A program made the position numbers and the translations under genes. A stretch of 64,000 nt of DNA from SXTU01 sp964496695 (lineage in GTDB: Bacteria > Verrucomicrobiota > Verrucomicrobiia > Limisphaerales > SXTU01). The first letter of the stretch is position 1, and each line of letters starts with the position of its first letter. The stretch is taken from assembly GCA_964496695.1 (NCBI GenBank), contig CAZCBE010000010.1, positions 1 to 64,000 of the forward strand, read 5' to 3'. Of this stretch, positions 43,641-51,537 are shown piece by piece. The notes below the pieces were generated by a model. It saw only the letters and a list, made by a program, of their open reading frames with translations, did no database searches and was not told where the DNA came from.

Positions 43641-43831
43641 GTGGAGTGCGGTGACTTGTCACCGCTTTCCGCAGGCGACTCGTCGCCGTCGAAGTTCCGT
43701 GGCGAGTCATACGCCAGTGGCTCCCTCGGCTCGCGCCAGCAGCAAGACGCACGGCTGCAGGGACGCATCGCTGTGCACGACGGCGACAAGTCGCCTGCGG
43801 AAAGCGGCGAGAACTCGCCGCACTCCAGAGT
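43641..43831. repeat. 'GCGGTGACTTGTCACCGC' element, copy 1
   Basis: Hairpin-rich: GCGGTGAC/GTCACCGC with loop TT (43648-43665), GGCGACTCGTCGCC, and near the right GGCGACAAGTCGCC and GCGGCGAGAACTCGCCGC. Outer ends GGAGTGCG and CGCACTCC are inverted. Copy 2, same orientation, is at 46686-46875. Gap 43569-43885 holds nothing else. Confidence 0.85.
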
Positions 43832-43885
43832 GCGTGCCGCCCTCGTTGCGTCCTGGCTGATTCCATCTCGCGATTGAGCTTATAG

Positions 43886-44545
43886 TCAGGTCGCCCTGGT
43901 TGCTGCCTTCGCTCCACGGTTCATGCTGGCAACCCGTCGTGCGCGAACTTCCAGAACCCATAGGCAAACAAAGGCGATGAGGAAGAGCAGGCCGCTCAAC
44001 AGGAAGCCTTCAATCACGGTGGTGAGAAAAGTCGGGATGACGGAGCCCATGTCGCCGAGCCAGACGCTGTCACGGCGGATGCCGGGGTCTGGTCCGGTGA
44101 GCAGAATCCTAAGCCAGCGCACGGGCTCGGCTCGGCCAATGTGCTCCGTGATTGACCAAGCCACCATTCCAGCAAGGTAATCCGGGAGGAAGAGGAAGAA
44201 AGGCCACTTCGCGCTTCCATGCACAAACAACACCACGCTGGGCAGGGCCAACAGCGCGCATCCAGTTCGAATCCTTGTCCCGAGTCGGATTGCGCGTCTC
44301 CACAGATTGGCCGGCTCAACGTCGGGATAGGTGAAGCGCGCCAAAGCGGTGTAGAGCACGATGAAGAACCCGATGCCCAGCAGCATTCCTACAACGCAAG
44401 GCCAACGAGGCGAGGCCTGCGCCATGAACACAAAACTCGGCGCAGCGCTCACGCACACATGGAAGGTCCAGTGCCGCAACGCGGCACGGTTTAGCCATGG
44501 GAGGAATGGAGCCGGGTTGGCGAGGGTTGTCGGTTCGTGGTTCAT
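43886..44545 (-). CDS. Four-helix membrane protein of unknown function
   Basis: About 219 residues. Membrane helices include HVCVSAAPSFVFMAQASP, CVVGMLLGIGFFIVLYTALA, TGCALLALPSVVLFVHG and FLTTVIEGFLLSGLLFLIAF, with a conserved-looking DVEPANLWRRAIRLGTRIR loop. Family not recognised. ATG 44545 overlaps the upstream DUF1361 stop by ATGA, so they are translationally coupled. Confidence 0.75.
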   Translation of the reverse strand: MNHEPTTLANPAPFLPWLNRAALRHWTFHVCVSAAPSFVFMAQASPRWPCVVGMLLGIGFFIVLYTALARFTYPDVEPANLWRRAIRLGTRIRTGCALLALPSVVLFVHGSAKWPFFLFLPDYLAGMVAWSITEHIGRAEPVRWLRILLTGPDPGIRRDSVWLGDMGSVIPTFLTTVIEGFLLSGLLFLIAFVCLWVLEVRARRVASMNRGAKAATRAT

Positions 44546-45270
44546 GGCTTGGGCTCGTTGGTTCTCGTCTCCCACTTTGCCCAGAGCGACTGGCACAGCG
44601 CTCCGCTCCAACTCCCATACGCCAGCAGCAGAAACCCGAAGCAGCAGGCCGTAAATCCCCACGTTCTCGGGTGCTCCCAGGGCACAAAGATCCGGTGTGC
44701 CATGTCGCCGAAGACCTCCAGCGGCCGGTTCAGGACGCTCCAACTGTTGAAGCGTTGGAAGCGGCCCAGATAGATGCCGAAGCTTGCGAGGGCCAGCGCC
44801 ACCACTACAAACCCCTGCCCCGCCCGTTCACCCCACCGCGACGCCACGCGCGCCTGCATCAAGCGCAGCGAGACGAAGCCCAGCATCACGCCCGTCCACG
44901 CGAACGTCATCAGCAGCAGGATGTCGAACCACAGCGGCACCGGCGGCTGGGCGGCGAGGTGGACAAAATCCGTGACGAGGTAAGGCGCGTTGGGCAGGAA
45001 CAACAGCCAGCCACAACCACACGCAAACCGCAGCGCACGCAATTGCGGCAGCGGTTCGTCGGCGATGTGGAAGGCCACGGCAAAAAGCAGCGGCAGCCAG
45101 GCGAGAATCAGGTTCCACACCAGATAGAGATGCCAGCCCCGTCCGCTGTAGAGCACGCGGGCGGCCAGCATCGCGACGGCGAAGGCCGAGGCGAGGATCA
45201 GCGTCCCGAGCAGCAGCCAAGGCAGTTGGAGACGACGCAGTGCAAACACGATTCGCAGGAGCGGATTCAT
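44542..45270 (-). CDS. DUF1361 family membrane protein
   Basis: About 242 residues. The DUF1361 features are visible: LYLVWNLILAWLPLLFAV, and LFLPNAPYLVTDFVHL followed by several membrane helices. The family is an integral membrane protein of unknown function. It is the middle of a run of three membrane-protein genes (45311-45631, 44542-45270, 43886-44545). Confidence 0.85.
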   Translation of the reverse strand: MNPLLRIVFALRRLQLPWLLLGTLILASAFAVAMLAARVLYSGRGWHLYLVWNLILAWLPLLFAVAFHIADEPLPQLRALRFACGCGWLLFLPNAPYLVTDFVHLAAQPPVPLWFDILLLMTFAWTGVMLGFVSLRLMQARVASRWGERAGQGFVVVALALASFGIYLGRFQRFNSWSVLNRPLEVFGDMAHRIFVPWEHPRTWGFTACCFGFLLLAYGSWSGALCQSLWAKWETRTNEPKP

Positions 45271-45310
45271 AAATTGCAGGGATGGTTGGGAACAGTTGGC
45301 AGCCGGTCGT

Positions 45311-45631
45311 TCAAGGCGCAGAAATCGCCACCGCCACCGCCGTGATGAGGACGACCAATCCACCGAACTGAAGCCCGATCCCCAGCAGCGAGAGCAGCGC
45401 CCATCCGATTTTGCGGTTCGGTAACAGGCTCGAACTCCACACCGCCCAGCCGCAGACTGCCAGCGCCACGAGCGGGGTGGAGTAAAACAGCGTGGCGACC
45501 AGCGCCTCGGGCGGACTGGCGAGACCCAGCCGGTCGCCCAGCAGCAGGAGCACAAAGAAACCGACCGGGCTGACGAAGGCGATGAGCCACACGATCAGAT
45601 TCAGCCGGGGTTGCAGGAGGAAAGCAGTCAT
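45311..45631 (-). CDS. Small membrane protein, three helices
   Basis: About 106 residues. Helices: LIVWLIAFVSPVGFFVLLLL, VATLFYSTPLVALAVCGWAV and ALLSLLGIGLQFGGLVVLIT. No family recognised. ATG 45631 was chosen because the upstream extension is not membrane-like. First gene of the three-gene membrane run. Confidence 0.7.
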   Translation of the reverse strand: MTAFLLQPRLNLIVWLIAFVSPVGFFVLLLLGDRLGLASPPEALVATLFYSTPLVALAVCGWAVWSSSLLPNRKIGWALLSLLGIGLQFGGLVVLITAVAVAISAP

Positions 45632-45692
45632 AACAATTTTCAAAGCCTGTCGGCGGAATGGGTGAGGGACTGACGGACTGCGACACATGTCA

Positions 45693-45742
45693 GCTCCCTC
45701 TCCCTTCCTCGGAGGAGGGGAGAGGGTTGGGGTGAGGGGTGC
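45693..45742. repeat. 'CCCTCTCCC' repeat, short copy
   Basis: CTCCCTCTCCCTTCCTCGGA pairs in part with GGGGAGAGGGTTGGGGTGAG. It is a partial relative of the element at 10088-10211. Confidence 0.6.
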
Positions 45743-45797
45743 ATCGGCATTTCATTGATGCTCACTTGGCCGTCTTCCCGCTCTTGGGTGACGCCGT

Positions 45798-46604
45798 TCA
45801 TCGCGAGCGCACCCCGGGGCCCGAGTCTTTGAGCCCGTCCATCCAGTGGCTCACGAAGAACTTCTTCTCCGTGGGCAGGAGCGTGTCACTGGTGCCGAGG
45901 ATCGGCCGGAGCGCCGCCGTCATCTGCAGCAGCACGAGCACGAAGATGATCGTCCAGACCCGCAGGCCGTCGCCGAACTGCGCGTTGAGCTGCTCGAAGC
46001 CGCGCGCCAGGAACTTCATGCCGAAGCCAATGGCGATGCCGGCAAACACCAGGTGCAGCACGCCCATCGCCGTCACCGACTCCGTGCTCTGGGAAAAGAC
46101 CCACGCCACCGGAGCAAAACCAATGAGCAGGACCGTCGTCAGCGCGAGCAGGCCCGCCACCAGGCCGCACACCTCGGCCAGCCGCGTGTGCGCCCCGCTC
46201 AGGCAGGCGAAGATGTAGAGACTCGGCAGGCAGATGACGCCGGAGATCAGCAGTCCGCCCGCGATCTTCACCGGCGCGGCCCAGAGCTGGTCGCCGCCGG
46301 AGAACGTCCCCACCACCAGCCCATAGGCCAGCGCGCACAGCACGGCGATGCCCAGCAGCATCAGCGTGAGCCGCGTCTGTCCATCCTGCGTGAGCTGGAA
46401 CCACACGCGGCGTGGCTGGCGCAGCAGCGCCTCGCTCGCGCCAAACATGCCGGTGATCGGCACGCGCTCCGCCGGATCAGCCCCGGGCGCACCTGGCAAC
46501 GGGGGCGGGGGCGGGGGTGCCACCGCCGCCGTCCCGTAGTGCGGGGGCGGCGTGGGCGATTCAGGCGAGGGTTGTTCCGATGTGGGCAGTGGGGTGTTTA
46601 ACAT
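45798..46604 (-). CDS. Multi-pass membrane protein with proline-rich N-terminus
   Basis: About 268 residues. A cytoplasmic proline- and serine-rich tail (TPLPTSEQPSPESPTPPP, later APPPPPPLPGAPG) precedes about six membrane helices (for example LMLLGIAVLCALAYGLVVG, ITLPSLYIFACLSG-like CLPSLYIFACLSGA). It ends with ILGTSDTLLPTEKKFFVSHW. Its family was not identified. It lies downstream of two related membrane paralogues in the same orientation with a repeat between. Confidence 0.78.
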   Translation of the reverse strand: MLNTPLPTSEQPSPESPTPPPHYGTAAVAPPPPPPLPGAPGADPAERVPITGMFGASEALLRQPRRVWFQLTQDGQTRLTLMLLGIAVLCALAYGLVVGTFSGGDQLWAAPVKIAGGLLISGVICLPSLYIFACLSGAHTRLAEVCGLVAGLLALTTVLLIGFAPVAWVFSQSTESVTAMGVLHLVFAGIAIGFGMKFLARGFEQLNAQFGDGLRVWTIIFVLVLLQMTAALRPILGTSDTLLPTEKKFFVSHWMDGLKDSGPGVRSR

Positions 46605-46685
46605 AGGGGTGCTTTTAGTTTGTGGTTTACGAAAGAGCGATGAGCCCGCGAATGAACGCGAGGAGGTGGAGGCCAGAACAGACAC

Positions 46686-46875
46686 TTGGAGTGTGGTGAC
46701 TAGTCACCGCTTTCCGCAGGCGACTCGTCACCGTCGAGCTGAAGTAGCCTGGAGTCTGGTCACGCGTCGCTGCGCTGGCGCGAGCAGAACGAGCCGCTTG
46801 AAAATGACGTGCCGCGAGACTTCGACGGCGACAAGTCGCCTGCGGAAAGCGGCGAGAACTCGCCGCACTCCATAG
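46686..46875. repeat. 'GCGGTGACTTGTCACCGC' element, copy 2
   Basis: Same order of hairpins as 43641-43831: GGTGACTAGTCACC at the left, then GGCGACTCGTCACC, and at the right GGCGACAAGTCGCCTGCGGA with GCGGCGAGAACTCGCCGC. Direct orientation with copy 1, 3 kb apart. The rest of gap 46605-46989 has TTCATTCGCGTCATTCGCG words and no gene. Confidence 0.85.
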
Positions 46876-46989
46876 CGCGCGCCGCCCTGCGCCCGCGCGC
46901 GGCATCGCTCTATCCCTCCGCGCCATTTGCGGGCACTGCACTTGATCTTCATTCGCGTTCATTCGCGTCATTCGCGGGCAATGGTTTGA

Positions 46990-47700
46990 TCACGACCCGA
47001 ACAGCCGGCCCAGTGAGCGAAACACCGATTCGTAGAAGCTGCCCTTGAAGGGATCGTCACGGAGGAACTGCACGGCCAGCCCCGGCGAGCCGACGAAGGG
47101 CCGCAGATTCCACGCGATCTGGCTGCCGAGCAGCAGGTTCACCGCGAGCCACGCGAACAACACCCGCCGCGCGACGCTCGCGCTGCCGCCGAGCCGCTCC
47201 AGCAGCCGGAGCAGCCGCACGTTTGCCGCGATGCCCGCAAACGCGATGGCCGCCACGATGGTGAGCAGGATGAACGCGTGCGTGCTGCCTGCGCTCTCGC
47301 TCTGCGAGAGCGGCGGCGCGTTCCAGATCACAAAAGCCAGCAGCGGCGCGACCCCGCCCAGAATCGTTCCCGCGATCGTGAAGCTCATCAGCACCGCCAG
47401 CAGCGACTGCCGCAGCCCGATGTTCACGCCGAGCAGGGGCGCGAGCATGGCGTTGAGCAGCGCATTACCCAGGGCCGTAAGCAGCAGCACGAGCGGAAGT
47501 TTCACCGCCGTGTAGAGCGCCTGCTCCGGCGCGCGCCACCAGCCCATCGCCGCGCCAAACGCCGCGGAGCCGCCCACCGTCACCGCCAGCCAGAGAGACA
47601 CGCGTGATGCTGAAGGTGTCTCGGTCCAGGGCGTGACCGCGTCCGTCTCGCCGCGCAGCAGCACGGGCACCTGTCGCAAGAGTGTGGCCGCCGCGCTCAT
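46990..47700 (-). CDS. Multi-pass membrane protein, paralogue 1
   Basis: About 236 residues with about six membrane helices. It shares a long near-identical core with the next upstream gene: MGWWRAPEQALYTAVKLPLV, ALGNALLNAMLAPLLGVNIG, RQSLLAVLMSFTIAG and FAWLAVNLLLGSQIAW. Family not recognised. Its start overlaps the stop of paralogue 2 by ATGA. Confidence 0.8.
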   Translation of the reverse strand: MSAAATLLRQVPVLLRGETDAVTPWTETPSASRVSLWLAVTVGGSAAFGAAMGWWRAPEQALYTAVKLPLVLLLTALGNALLNAMLAPLLGVNIGLRQSLLAVLMSFTIAGTILGGVAPLLAFVIWNAPPLSQSESAGSTHAFILLTIVAAIAFAGIAANVRLLRLLERLGGSASVARRVLFAWLAVNLLLGSQIAWNLRPFVGSPGLAVQFLRDDPFKGSFYESVFRSLGRLFGS

Positions 47701-48428
47701 GGCATCACCTCCGCGCGTTGGAGCACCACCGCCCGCACCGCCTCGAAGACCGTCTCATAGAAACTTCCCTGGAACAGGCCGGCTCCGAGGAACACCACCG
47801 GGTCCTGTGGTCGCCCCACGAACGGCCGCAGCATCCAGCTGACCTGGCTGCCCAGCAGCAGGTTGACCGCCAGCCACGCGAACAGCACGCGCAGCGCCGC
47901 CGCATCCGATTCCGCATGGGCGCGCAGCAACGGCAGCAGCCGCACATTCGCCATCACCCCCGCGAAGGCAATGAAGGACACCGTGGCGAACTGCATGAAC
48001 CGGTAGCCTAGAAAGGCCGAGTCCAGTTCGAGGTCGAACGACGGGACATTCCATCCCACGAAGAATTGCAGTGGTGCAAACGCACCCAGGATTGCCGCCG
48101 CGATGGTGAAGCTCATCAGCACCGCCAGCAGCGACTGCCGCAGCCCGAGGTTCACGCCCAGCAACGGTGCGAGCATGGCGTTGAGCAGCGCGTTGCCCAG
48201 CGCCGTGAGCAGCAGGACGAGCGGAAACTTCGCCGCCGTGTAAAGCGCCTGCAACGGCGCCCGCCACCAGCCGATGGCCGCACCAAAGAGCGCCGCCCCC
48301 ACCACCGTGACCAGCAACCAGACGATCACTCGCTGCCGCTCGCCCAGTCGAATCCACATGACCGCAGCCTCCACGTCACCACGCAGCAACGCAGGCGTCT
48401 GACGGAGGGCGGTGAGCGGAGCGATCAT
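47697..48428 (-). CDS. Multi-pass membrane protein, paralogue 2
   Basis: About 243 residues, clear tandem duplicate of the gene at 46990-47700: AIGWWRAPLQALYTAAKFPL, ALGNALLNAMLAPLLGVNLG, LFAWLAVNLLLGSQVSWML. The ATG 48428 overlaps the stop of the ferritin-like gene by ATGA, within a palindromic repeat (48436-48465 lies just upstream). Function unknown. Confidence 0.8.
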   Translation of the reverse strand: MIAPLTALRQTPALLRGDVEAAVMWIRLGERQRVIVWLLVTVVGAALFGAAIGWWRAPLQALYTAAKFPLVLLLTALGNALLNAMLAPLLGVNLGLRQSLLAVLMSFTIAAAILGAFAPLQFFVGWNVPSFDLELDSAFLGYRFMQFATVSFIAFAGVMANVRLLPLLRAHAESDAAALRVLFAWLAVNLLLGSQVSWMLRPFVGRPQDPVVFLGAGLFQGSFYETVFEAVRAVVLQRAEVMP

Positions 48429-49234
48429 GGCACAGGTAGCAGCCGACGTGAGGAGGCTCTGATTGAACTGGGGCAAGCGTTTCCGATGAGTTCAGGTGTC
48501 GGCACCGGCTGGTGCGCCCGGGCCTGGACCGTTCGCCCGAGTCTCCAGATGAAACGCGCGAGTTCGCGATGCAGCTCACGCCAGAATTCCCCTGGCCGCG
48601 CGCCCAGCGTCCGCAGGCAATGACCATGGTTCAGCCAGAGCATTGCGGCGGCCGCCAAGGCCATGCACCGGAACTGCCCCTCCCACAGCAGGCCGCCCAG
48701 GCCCCAGTTCGACACGCCCGCCGCCGCCAGACGATCACGATGAAACGCGATGTGACTCGCCTCGTCGCGCAGGATCAGCGCGCACATGTCACGCAGCGGT
48801 TGGTCCGTGCAATGACGCCGGATCAGCCGGTAATAGACCGTGCTGACGATCTCGACGAGCAGCAGGACTTGCAGCTCCGCGCGCACGCCCATCACCCGAC
48901 GACACGCCAGAAACGCGGTGAAGCTCCAGTGCCCCTCGACGCGCCTCGCACCGATGCGGTCCACCGCCCGGCCCAGCAGCCGGGAGTGCTCGCGTTCCTC
49001 CGCAAACCACAGATCTACAATCTGCCGCATCTGAGGGGAACTGCTGCGAAACTGCTCGGCGTCGCCCGCGATCAGACAGGCCGGCCCGCCGCCATCGCCG
49101 AGCTGATACTCGGCGAACGACGGACGCAGCGGCTTCAAGACGGACTCCGGCAGCGAGAACGGCGCGGCCCAGTCCGGTTCCGGACGGTTCTCCAGATTGC
49201 GGCGGAAGTGAGTGATCCATTTGTCGTAGTTCAT
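48425..49234 (-). CDS. Ferritin-like di-iron domain protein with repeat-derived tail
   Basis: About 269 residues, four-helix bundle type. Two ExxH metal motifs are seen, E80-x-x-H83 in WFAEEREHSRLL and E158-x-x-H161 in RDEASHIAFHRD, plus a bridging candidate E128 in LLLVEIVSTVYYR. This gives the ligand set expected of a di-iron oxygenase or ferritin-like protein; the substrate is unknown. The last 14 or so residues (SSIRASSRRLLPVP) are encoded by the GTAGCAGCCGACGTGAGGAGG element, and its stop forms the ATGA overlap with the next gene. Confidence 0.82.
   Translation of the reverse strand: MNYDKWITHFRRNLENRPEPDWAAPFSLPESVLKPLRPSFAEYQLGDGGGPACLIAGDAEQFRSSSPQMRQIVDLWFAEEREHSRLLGRAVDRIGARRVEGHWSFTAFLACRRVMGVRAELQVLLLVEIVSTVYYRLIRRHCTDQPLRDMCALILRDEASHIAFHRDRLAAAGVSNWGLGGLLWEGQFRCMALAAAAMLWLNHGHCLRTLGARPGEFWRELHRELARFIWRLGRTVQARAHQPVPTPELIGNACPSSIRASSRRLLPVP
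48436..48465. repeat. 'GTAGCAGCCGACGTGAGGAGGCTC' repeat inside a CDS end
   Basis: Dispersed element continuing into TGATTGAACTGGGG. It overlaps the 3' end of the ferritin-like gene. Other copies: 788-937, 13070-13094, 32273-32297. Confidence 0.7.
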
Positions 49235-49284
49235 GGCGTGATAAGTTAAAGGCGTTGTTCTGATTTGTATGAATCAGTCTAAGC

Positions 49285-50163
49285 TCAGGCCGCCACCGCC
49301 AGCCCGGGTTGAGATTCTGGCCAGTCGCATTTCTCCATTCGCCACAGAGCCTGAGTAACGGCTTCGATCGTCCCGTCCGGCGTGCTCGTGCCCGCCGTCA
49401 GTCCCACCGTTTCCGCATCGCTGAACCACTCCGCACGCAAATCCCCTGGCCCTTGCACATGATGCACGCGCGGGCAGTGGCGCAGGCAGGTGGCGACGAG
49501 TTCGCGCGTGTTGTTGCTGTGCGCACCACCGATGACGACGACCACGTCGCACTGGCGCGCGAGTTCATCGGCGGCGGTCTGGCGCTGCTTGGTGGGCTGG
49601 CAGACGGTGTCCACGAAGCGGATTTCCGACTGCGGGAAGCGTGCGCGTATGAGCGCGACGAGTTCCCTGACCCGCTCAATGGGCTGCGTGGTCTGCGATG
49701 CGATGCCGAAGCGCGGACGTTCGCGCAGCGCGGCCACGTCCGCCTCGGTGAGCACGATGTCGCACTCGGCGAGGTCTTCGGTGAGGCCGCGCACTTCCAC
49801 ATGGTCGCGCTTGCCGATGATGACGGGGTGCCAGCCATCGCGCGCGAGCATCTGCACAGCGCGGTGCGCGACGTGGACAAGTGGACAGGTGGCTTCCAGA
49901 ACATGCAGGCCGCGCTTGCGGGCGCGGGTCTTGGCGGCATCGGACGCGCCGTGGGCGGTGACCATCACGGTATCGGTCTCCGCCGTCGCGGGCTGGCTGG
50001 CAAACCGGATGCCCCGTGCGCGGAGATCGGCGAGGACGGTTTCGTTGTGGACCAGCTCGCCGAGGATGGTCAGCGGCTGGCGGGCGGCTTCGGCTTGCGC
50101 GAGCGCGATGGCATCACGCACGCCGAAGCACATGCCGAGATGGGAGGCGCGGAGGATTCTCAT
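49285..50163 (-). CDS. ispH: 4-hydroxy-3-methylbut-2-enyl diphosphate reductase
   Basis: Last enzyme of the MEP isoprenoid pathway, with an iron-sulfur cluster; 292 residues. The three cluster cysteines are C12 (GMCFGV), C94 (EATCPLV) and C189 (VDTVCQPT). Further signatures are QTTQP and GGAHSNNTREL. ATG 50163 puts C12 in its usual place; upstream codons read through a palindrome. No other MEP gene is adjacent. Confidence 0.95.
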   Translation of the reverse strand: MRILRASHLGMCFGVRDAIALAQAEAARQPLTILGELVHNETVLADLRARGIRFASQPATAETDTVMVTAHGASDAAKTRARKRGLHVLEATCPLVHVAHRAVQMLARDGWHPVIIGKRDHVEVRGLTEDLAECDIVLTEADVAALRERPRFGIASQTTQPIERVRELVALIRARFPQSEIRFVDTVCQPTKQRQTAADELARQCDVVVVIGGAHSNNTRELVATCLRHCPRVHHVQGPGDLRAEWFSDAETVGLTAGTSTPDGTIEAVTQALWRMEKCDWPESQPGLAVAA

Positions 50164-50180
50164 AGGGGTGAGGGGCAGGA

Positions 50181-50273
50181 GGGAGTAATGGAGTGGTGGA
50201 GTATTGGAGTGATGGGTGGGGGCGGGCAGAGGTGCATTGATCCTGCGCTCCATCGCTCCATCACTCCGTTACC
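50181..50273. repeat. Inverted repeat 'GGAGTGATGG' upstream of ispH
   Basis: GGAGTAATGGAGTGGTGGAG and GTATTGGAGTGATGG (50181-50214) pair with CCATCGCTCCATCACTCCGT (50250-50271). Confidence 0.7.
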
Positions 50274-50293
50274 AGCTCTGCGATGCACCGTAG

Positions 50294-50308
50294 TTTGCAT
50301 TGCAAAGT
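50294..50308. promoter_or_regulatory. Palindromic operator-like site GTTTGCATTGCAAAG
   Basis: Core TTTGC-ATT-GCAAA. Nearly the same as the site at 51354-51368. It lies about 130 bases upstream of ispH on its transcribed strand and 40 bases after the end of the winged-helix regulator gene, so it may be the operator of ispH or of a neighbour. Confidence 0.55.
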
Positions 50309-50347
50309 TAATGACCAACAGCATTCGAGTTCGTTCAAACATGGGAT

Positions 50348-50689
50348 TCATTTCGTGACGGGAACCTTCGCCGGTTCGATGCCGAATTCTTTTGTGATCT
50401 CGACGATCTCCGCGAGCAGCGCAACGTAGTTCCGAAAGGCTTTCTCGCCGTCCGCTGTGAGCGCGAGCGTGGTGAGCGGGCGATTGTTTTGGAAGGACTT
50501 GGCCACCACCACGTAGCCCTCCTCCTGCAGGGTGCGTGTGTGCGAGGTGAGATTGCCGTCCGTCATCTGAAGTAGGTCGCGCAATTCCGTGAAGGCCATC
50601 TGCGGCCGCGCGATGAGGGCGGACATGATGCCGAGGCGCCCCTTTTCATGGATGACTCGGTCTAACTGGAGAAAAGGTTCGGGATTCAC
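50348..50689 (-). CDS. Winged-helix transcriptional regulator
   Basis: About 113 residues. A winged helix-turn-helix of the MarR/ArsR-like type: RLGIMSALIARPQMAFTELR, then LLQMTDGNLTSHTRTLQEEG (recognition helix) and YVVVAKSFQNNRPLTTLALT (wing). It starts at GTG 50689, overlapping the membrane-protein stop by GTGA. Regulators of this form are often paired with a membrane protein, and a palindrome lies upstream of the operon (51354-51368), suggesting autoregulation. Confidence 0.85.
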   Translation of the reverse strand: MNPEPFLQLDRVIHEKGRLGIMSALIARPQMAFTELRDLLQMTDGNLTSHTRTLQEEGYVVVAKSFQNNRPLTTLALTADGEKAFRNYVALLAEIVEITKEFGIEPAKVPVTK

Positions 50690-51345
50690 GGCGTCGGTTG
50701 ACGGGATTCAGTGAGATACAGATAGCCGGCGGCGACGAGATGGAAGCCACCGAAAGTCGCCCCCATGATGGCATGGGGATTGGTCCAGAGCACCCGGCTG
50801 CCCAGTTCCGGCACGAGAAAGCCGCCGACAAAAAGAATGGCGATCAGCGGCCCGGCACCGATGAAGCCCCATCCCAGCAAGCGAACTCCCCGGGAGGAAT
50901 ACTGCCCGGCGGCGTTGAGCCCGTTGCCATAGAAACCCATCCAGACACACAGCAGCGCAGTCAGGAGCCCGTCCGCAGGCACGTCACGGTGCGTGCCCCA
51001 ATAGGCGATGACCGGCAGGGTCAGACACGCACCGGAACACAATGGCGCGTGCATCGCACCGATCACGCGTCGGGAAGCCGGGGTGGAAAACGGCTCCTTC
51101 GCGGTAATGGCCTGGCGCCGAACGATCAGCAACGACACGCCCACCGCGAGCATGGCCGTGATAAGCCACAAGGCCAGGAAGGCGAGCGGAGTCTGAACCG
51201 GGGTCAGCAGCCCGATGCCACCGGCGGTGAGACCGATCAAGCCCGTCGCAAGCATTACTGGAGCGAGCGTCCGCCGATACAGGGCCGCCCGCTCCATGAT
51301 GGTGCGGATGACAAGGAGATTTTCCTCGGCCCAGTTCGATTCCAT
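50686..51345 (-). CDS. Membrane protein paired with the winged-helix regulator
   Basis: About 219 residues, six or so membrane helices (MLATGLIGLTAGGIGLLTP, LAFLALWLITAMLAVGVSLL, CSGACLTLPVIAYWG, LLTALLCVWMGFYGNGL). It has no recognised domain. Co-transcribed and translationally coupled with the regulator. Possibly senses a signal and controls or responds to the regulator. Confidence 0.78.
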   Translation of the reverse strand: MESNWAEENLLVIRTIMERAALYRRTLAPVMLATGLIGLTAGGIGLLTPVQTPLAFLALWLITAMLAVGVSLLIVRRQAITAKEPFSTPASRRVIGAMHAPLCSGACLTLPVIAYWGTHRDVPADGLLTALLCVWMGFYGNGLNAAGQYSSRGVRLLGWGFIGAGPLIAILFVGGFLVPELGSRVLWTNPHAIMGATFGGFHLVAAGYLYLTESRQPTP

Positions 51346-51353
51346 GGCTTACA

Positions 51354-51368
51354 CTTTGCATCGCAAAG
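51354..51368. promoter_or_regulatory. Palindromic operator-like site CTTTGCATCGCAAAG
   Basis: Perfect six-base arms CTTTGC / GCAAAG around ATC, 8 bases upstream of the minus-strand start at 51345. It fits an operator overlapping the leader of the membrane protein-regulator operon, and matches the site at 50294-50308. Confidence 0.65.
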
Positions 51369-51537
51369 CCAATATGTCAAGCGTTGATGAGTGCGGCGTG
51401 GTAAACTTTTATTCACAAATTCATGGGGCACAAAACCATGATGCTGAGCCCCATGATTTTGTGGATTTCCCGGTGTCATGGATAAAAATTCGCTTCGCTG
51501 GACGGCCTTTCAGCGGCAACCTTCCCGACACGACACC

